From contig JABGYE010000301.1 of NCBI GenBank assembly GCA_018675395.1, forward strand, positions 1 to 18,146: 18,146 nt of DNA, in the 5' to 3' direction. Both the position numbers and the translations under genes were made by a program. Positions 15,876-18,146 of the stretch are shown piece by piece. The stretch's first letter is position 1. Every line of letters starts with the position of its first letter. The DNA comes from EC70 sp018675395. GTDB taxonomy: Bacteria > Verrucomicrobiota > Verrucomicrobiia > Verrucomicrobiales > DEV007. Below the pieces are notes generated by a model. That model was not told where the DNA came from and did not search any database. It saw only the letters and a list, made by a program, of their open reading frames with translations.

Positions 15876-15902
15876 TTGATCTTATTTGATCTTATTTGAT
15901 CT
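15876..15902. repeat. Three TTGATC repeats in 10-bp phase
   Basis: TTGATCTTAT occurs at 15876-15885 and 15886-15895, followed by TTGATCT at 15896-15902. The 10-bp period places each copy on the same face of the helix, which suggests a site for a DNA-binding protein, for example recombinase arm sites or an accessory factor. It lies 104-131 bases before the integrase start. Confidence 0.6.
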
Positions 15903-15909
15903 GAGAAGC

Positions 15910-15930
15910 ACGGACAGTCCTACGGACAGT
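15910..15930. repeat. Tandem ACGGACAGT repeat upstream of the integrase
   Basis: ACGGACAGT occurs at 15910-15918 and again at 15922-15930, a 12-bp period, and each copy is followed within a few bases by CCT. The pair lies just downstream of the 10-bp-phased repeats, between the Nudix and integrase genes. It may be a second class of protein-binding site, such as integrase arm-type sites. Confidence 0.5.
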
Positions 15931-15939
15931 ATCCTCACC

Positions 15940-16003
15940 TAGTTATCGAATATAAACCTCCAGTGCACCCCCTATTTGTGTGCGTCTGGGCTACCGATAA
16001 CTA
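15940..16003. promoter_or_regulatory. 9-bp inverted repeat flanking the integrase leader
   Basis: TAGTTATCG (15940-15948) is repeated inverted as CGATAACTA (15995-16003), with 46 bases between. The right arm ends three bases before the integrase ATG. In RNA the arms could pair and hide the start; in DNA they could be an operator or inverted core-type recombinase sites. No clear promoter hexamers are seen in between. Confidence 0.45.
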
Positions 16004-16006
16004 CTG

Positions 16007-17326
16007 ATGAAGAAAAAAGACATAAAAGTCTCTGTTTACCGCAGAGCAAACCGCAAATATTACCAAGCAAAATTCAGACTCGCTTGTGGAGAATGGACTG
16101 AAAGGTCAACTAAAACGACCAACAGGGATGAGGCCAGAGCGATTGGGTATGAATGGGCTGAAGCTGAAATGAAAGAACACGCTTCTAATCAATCCCGAAC
16201 AAACGAGGTGGGCTATATCCTCGAAGGGCTACTCCATGACAACAAGCACATGAAACTCGATCGGAGTTCTTTGATCAAAACCTACCCTAAAATTATAGAA
16301 ATAGTAAGTAAATCGAACTTGTCATCTCCATTAATGACTTTAGAGGTTTGGGCGGATAAGTGGTTAGAGACTCACGTCAGGGAAGGTTCTCTCAAAGAGG
16401 AAACAATCCTGTCATATTCTCGATCAATAAGCGTTATCAAGCGCATAAAGAGATCTAAAAAGCTTCTTATGGAATTATTAAAAGAAGATATTAAGGAGAT
16501 CGTTTCTGATATCAGAGAGGGTAACTATGTAGACCTTCGATATCAGGAAGGGGGGAAGACTATTACGGGTCGCGTAAAGAAAAAACCTTTGAGAACCACA
16601 TCAAATATGAGGGTAGGCGTTCTAAAGATGGTGATGGATTCAGCTTACGAACATGAATATACGAGTAGTGATTTCAAGAAATTCCTTAAACCTTTACCGC
16701 AAAAGAAAATACCTAGGGGATACTTCGAATTGTGGGAGCTACAGGCAATGACCCATAAATGCAAGGAGGTCTATGCTGCGGGTGGTGTAGAATCGTGGAA
16801 TGAGATGATCGGTATTATTGAAGTAGGCTTGGCAACCGGCATGAGAATCACTAATTGCTGCGAAATAGATTGGAGTAATATCGACTTATTTAAACGCGAA
16901 CTGAACATAATATTAGTCAAACAGTCGGGTAAAGAAGAACCAAAGATTAGCACACTCCCCATAACAGACGGATTTTATAATTATCTGATGGCGCTCAAGC
17001 CAAAGAGTGAAGGTGCAGTATTCCCCGTCTTCGCATCGAAATCGAAAACCCATCGTAGTGCGTTCTTTAGAAAGTTTGTGATGAAACGTGCAGGAATAGA
17101 GCAGTGGCAGACTTTGAAGAATGGGCGCAAATTCAAAAGATCATTCCATAGCATTCGAGGGTCTACGGCTACCTACATGGCTGAAAATGGTGTTCCTCAA
17201 GAGGTTCGCAAAGATATACTAGGACATCTTTCTGACGCTATGGCGGAACATTACACGCAGATCTCTGAGGAAAGAAGACGCAAGGCTTTTGAAGCGCTTC
17301 CAGATATCCGGCAAATTGCACAGTGA
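16007..17326 (+). CDS. Tyrosine recombinase / phage-type integrase
   Basis: The 439-residue protein belongs to the tyrosine site-specific recombinases, which cut and rejoin DNA through a covalent 3'-phosphotyrosine intermediate. The N-terminus (about 1-60, KVSVYRRANRKYYQAKFR) fits an arm-type DNA-binding domain. A core-binding SAM-like domain lies at about 110-230. The catalytic domain carries R280 in GLATGMRITN, K305 on the beta-hairpin (LVKQSGKEEPK), H381-x2-R384 in HSIRGSTATYM, H407 in LGHLSDAMAEHY, and nucleophile Y416. All key residues are present, so it should be active. No tRNA gene or clear duplicated att core was found next to it. The spacing after the Nudix gene, the repeat cluster upstream and small unknown ORFs downstream suggest the end of an integrated element. 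Confidence 0.93.
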   Translation: MKKKDIKVSVYRRANRKYYQAKFRLACGEWTERSTKTTNRDEARAIGYEWAEAEMKEHASNQSRTNEVGYILEGLLHDNKHMKLDRSSLIKTYPKIIEIVSKSNLSSPLMTLEVWADKWLETHVREGSLKEETILSYSRSISVIKRIKRSKKLLMELLKEDIKEIVSDIREGNYVDLRYQEGGKTITGRVKKKPLRTTSNMRVGVLKMVMDSAYEHEYTSSDFKKFLKPLPQKKIPRGYFELWELQAMTHKCKEVYAAGGVESWNEMIGIIEVGLATGMRITNCCEIDWSNIDLFKRELNIILVKQSGKEEPKISTLPITDGFYNYLMALKPKSEGAVFPVFASKSKTHRSAFFRKFVMKRAGIEQWQTLKNGRKFKRSFHSIRGSTATYMAENGVPQEVRKDILGHLSDAMAEHYTQISEERRRKAFEALPDIRQIAQ

Positions 17327-17344
17327 TCCATGAATCCTGGATCA
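17324..17344. repeat. Inverted repeat at the integrase stop codon
   Basis: TGATCC (17324-17329, including the TGA stop) pairs with GGATCA (17339-17344) around a 9-base loop. No T-tract follows, so it is at best a weak terminator; it lies between the convergent integrase and small membrane protein genes. Confidence 0.35.
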
Positions 17345-17348
17345 TTGA

Positions 17349-17585
17349 TTATGAATCAGTGAAGTATTTCCACAGCATCCAACAAAATATAGGCACTGCG
17401 ATGGAGAAGAATATCCAATTAATTATCTTAGATCTCTTTTCGTTTCGCTTCTCCGACCATTCCCCTATAAGCTTTGAGTCTTCATCAGATAAAGCATCCC
17501 ATGCATCCTCCTCAGGATTCTCATACTGTCTTCTACAAAGTTCTTTCCAGGGCTTTTTTGCCTGATTGCCATACCGACTTTTCAT
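17349..17585 (-). CDS. Small single-pass membrane protein, unknown
   Basis: This 78-residue product is not recognised. Residues 1-53 are strongly charged (Lys/Arg/Glu/Asp-rich, with an acidic patch ENPEEDAWDALSDEDSK). Residues 54-75 form one hydrophobic segment (INWIFFSIAVPIFCWMLW), ending in a short polar tail. That layout, a cytoplasmic charged domain with a C-terminal anchor, looks protein-like, and it is better than the overlapping plus-strand frame. It converges on the integrase gene with about 20 bases between stops, so it may be cargo of the same element. The ATG has no Shine-Dalgarno motif, and its start lies only 9 bases from the start of a divergent small ORF. Confidence 0.5.
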   Translation of the reverse strand: MKSRYGNQAKKPWKELCRRQYENPEEDAWDALSDEDSKLIGEWSEKRNEKRSKIINWIFFSIAVPIFCWMLWKYFTDS

Positions 17586-17594
17586 TTCAAAAAA

Positions 17595-17723
17595 ATGACT
17601 AATCCAACTAACAAAAACAAGAAACCATTTCGACGGAAAGACCTATCCTCCGTGCCTGACGATCACCCGTTATTTAAGCGAGAATTCGGCATAGGAGGTT
17701 GTGGGTTTAATAAGATTAAATGA
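17595..17723 (+). CDS. Possible small basic ORF (42 codons)
   Basis: ATG at 17595 opens a 42-codon frame ending with TGA at 17721-17723. The product is basic at the N-terminus (NKNKKPFRRKDLSSVPDD) and Gly-rich near the end (EFGIGGCGFNK). It has no recognisable domain. It would be divergent from the 78-codon gene with only 9 bases between start codons, leaving little room for separate promoters, so at most one of the two may be real. Listed because nothing else explains this stretch. Confidence 0.2.
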   Translation: MTNPTNKNKKPFRRKDLSSVPDDHPLFKREFGIGGCGFNKIK

Positions 17724-17745
17724 AGTTGTTGCTGCTGTCAGTTGA

Positions 17746-17760
17746 ATTGATTGAATCAAT
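17746..17760. repeat. Short palindrome ATTGATT-G-AATCAAT
   Basis: A perfect 7-bp inverted repeat with a single central base lies in the 96-base gap between the 42-codon ORF and the uridine-kinase-like gene. The size fits a dimeric repressor site, but both arms are AT-rich and chance is possible. Confidence 0.3.
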
Positions 17761-17819
17761 GCCCACGCAAAAATTATCGACGATTTTGTAATTTGTTAGA
17801 ATTTAATGAGGTGTCAGGG

Positions 17820-18146
17820 TTATTGAATTAGTAAATCGCAGATTTTTTGAGGGTTTATTTCCGACACATACTTGTTGTGCGCCCTTACCCAAATGTCCTT
17901 AAAAATTTCCACTGGCCGATCGTCTCCCTTCAAACGTCTTCTTTCTTCAAAACGTGTTAGCGCAACAAAAGCATCAACTTCGAGATATATCCTGTAGTTG
18001 AAAATGTTGTTTAGATGGGGCCGAAAGATAAAAATACCTTCCACAATGACTATTCCATTGCTTGTCGAAGCTACCTCAACCGCTTCCCTTGCTTTTTGAA
18101 AGTCAATGATTGACTCGTAATATCTGTTAAAATCATTTTCATTCCA
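17820..18146 (-). CDS. Uridine-kinase-like P-loop protein, C-terminal part
   Basis: The frame is open from the window edge to a TAA at 17820-17822, giving 108 visible residues. The segment IVIVEGIFIFRPHLNNIF followed by NYRIYLEVD recalls uridine kinase and related nucleoside/phosphoribulokinase-type P-loop kinases, which have a V-x-EGI(L)LF-x6-L-x3-F-D-x-K-I-F-V-D element after the Walker A and nucleoside-binding parts. The start shown by a GTG at 18044 is only an internal codon, since the frame continues upstream. The Walker A motif lies outside the window. The lid region here (RFEERRRLKGDD) is rich in Arg/Lys as expected, but does not match the classic RRD pattern well. Substrate is uncertain. 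Confidence 0.55.
   Translation of the reverse strand, partial: WNENDFNRYYESIIDFQKAREAVEVASTSNGIVIVEGIFIFRPHLNNIFNYRIYLEVDAFVALTRFEERRRLKGDDRPVEIFKDIWVRAHNKYVSEINPQKICDLLIQ

Noticed and set aside
15876..15930. Phased direct repeats as a possible CRISPR array
   Set aside because: Repeats are only 9-10 bases, contiguous and without spacers, and no cas gene is present.
17323..17565. 80-codon plus-strand frame overlapping the integrase stop
   Set aside because: It overlaps almost fully with the 78-codon minus-strand frame, which has a more protein-like layout (charged region plus membrane segment); its peptide is Ser/Phe-rich, as expected of an antisense frame.

Overview
The window looks like a piece of AT-rich bacterial chromosome, most likely from the Verrucomicrobiota (perhaps Opitutales/Puniceicoccales-like). 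This is an inference from the lysine/alanine/proline histone-H1-like tail at the left edge, the gene complement and the general style of the proteins; no 16S rRNA is present. A recurring property is that none of the starts that can be judged is preceded by a convincing Shine-Dalgarno motif.

Layout. Positions 1-144 hold the 3' end of an H1-like basic protein gene, followed by a strong terminator and a tRNA-Val(GAC) gene with encoded CCA and a good upstream promoter. On the minus strand follow cysI (sulfite reductase hemoprotein) and, upstream of it, a GNAT acetyltransferase; an Rrf2-like inverted repeat lies between them. A plus-strand coiled-coil, membrane-anchored protein (TTG start) comes next. 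Positions 3781-3976 on the minus strand fold into a long rod with a terminator. I read this as 6S RNA (ssrS), just downstream of pheT.

The minus-strand block rpmI-rplT-pheS-pheT is a translation operon that lacks infC at its head. A nested stem-loop region lies between rpmI and rplT. Divergent from rpmI is a soluble PAS-HisKA-HATPase-REC hybrid histidine kinase. It converges on a large AsmA-like envelope protein gene. Divergent from that are a WalJ/YycJ-type metallo-beta-lactamase-fold gene, trpE and an MTH1-like Nudix hydrolase, all on the plus strand.

The right end, from about 15.8 kb, is accessory in character. It holds a tyrosine recombinase gene preceded by 10-bp-phased direct repeats, a second direct repeat and a 9-bp inverted repeat. 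After it come a small single-TM protein, a doubtful 42-codon ORF and the 3' part of a uridine-kinase-like gene that runs off the window.

No complete new defence or metabolic system is visible. The best leads are the 6S RNA assignment, the candidate L20-type leader before rplT, the cysI operator-like palindrome and the repeat cluster before the integrase.
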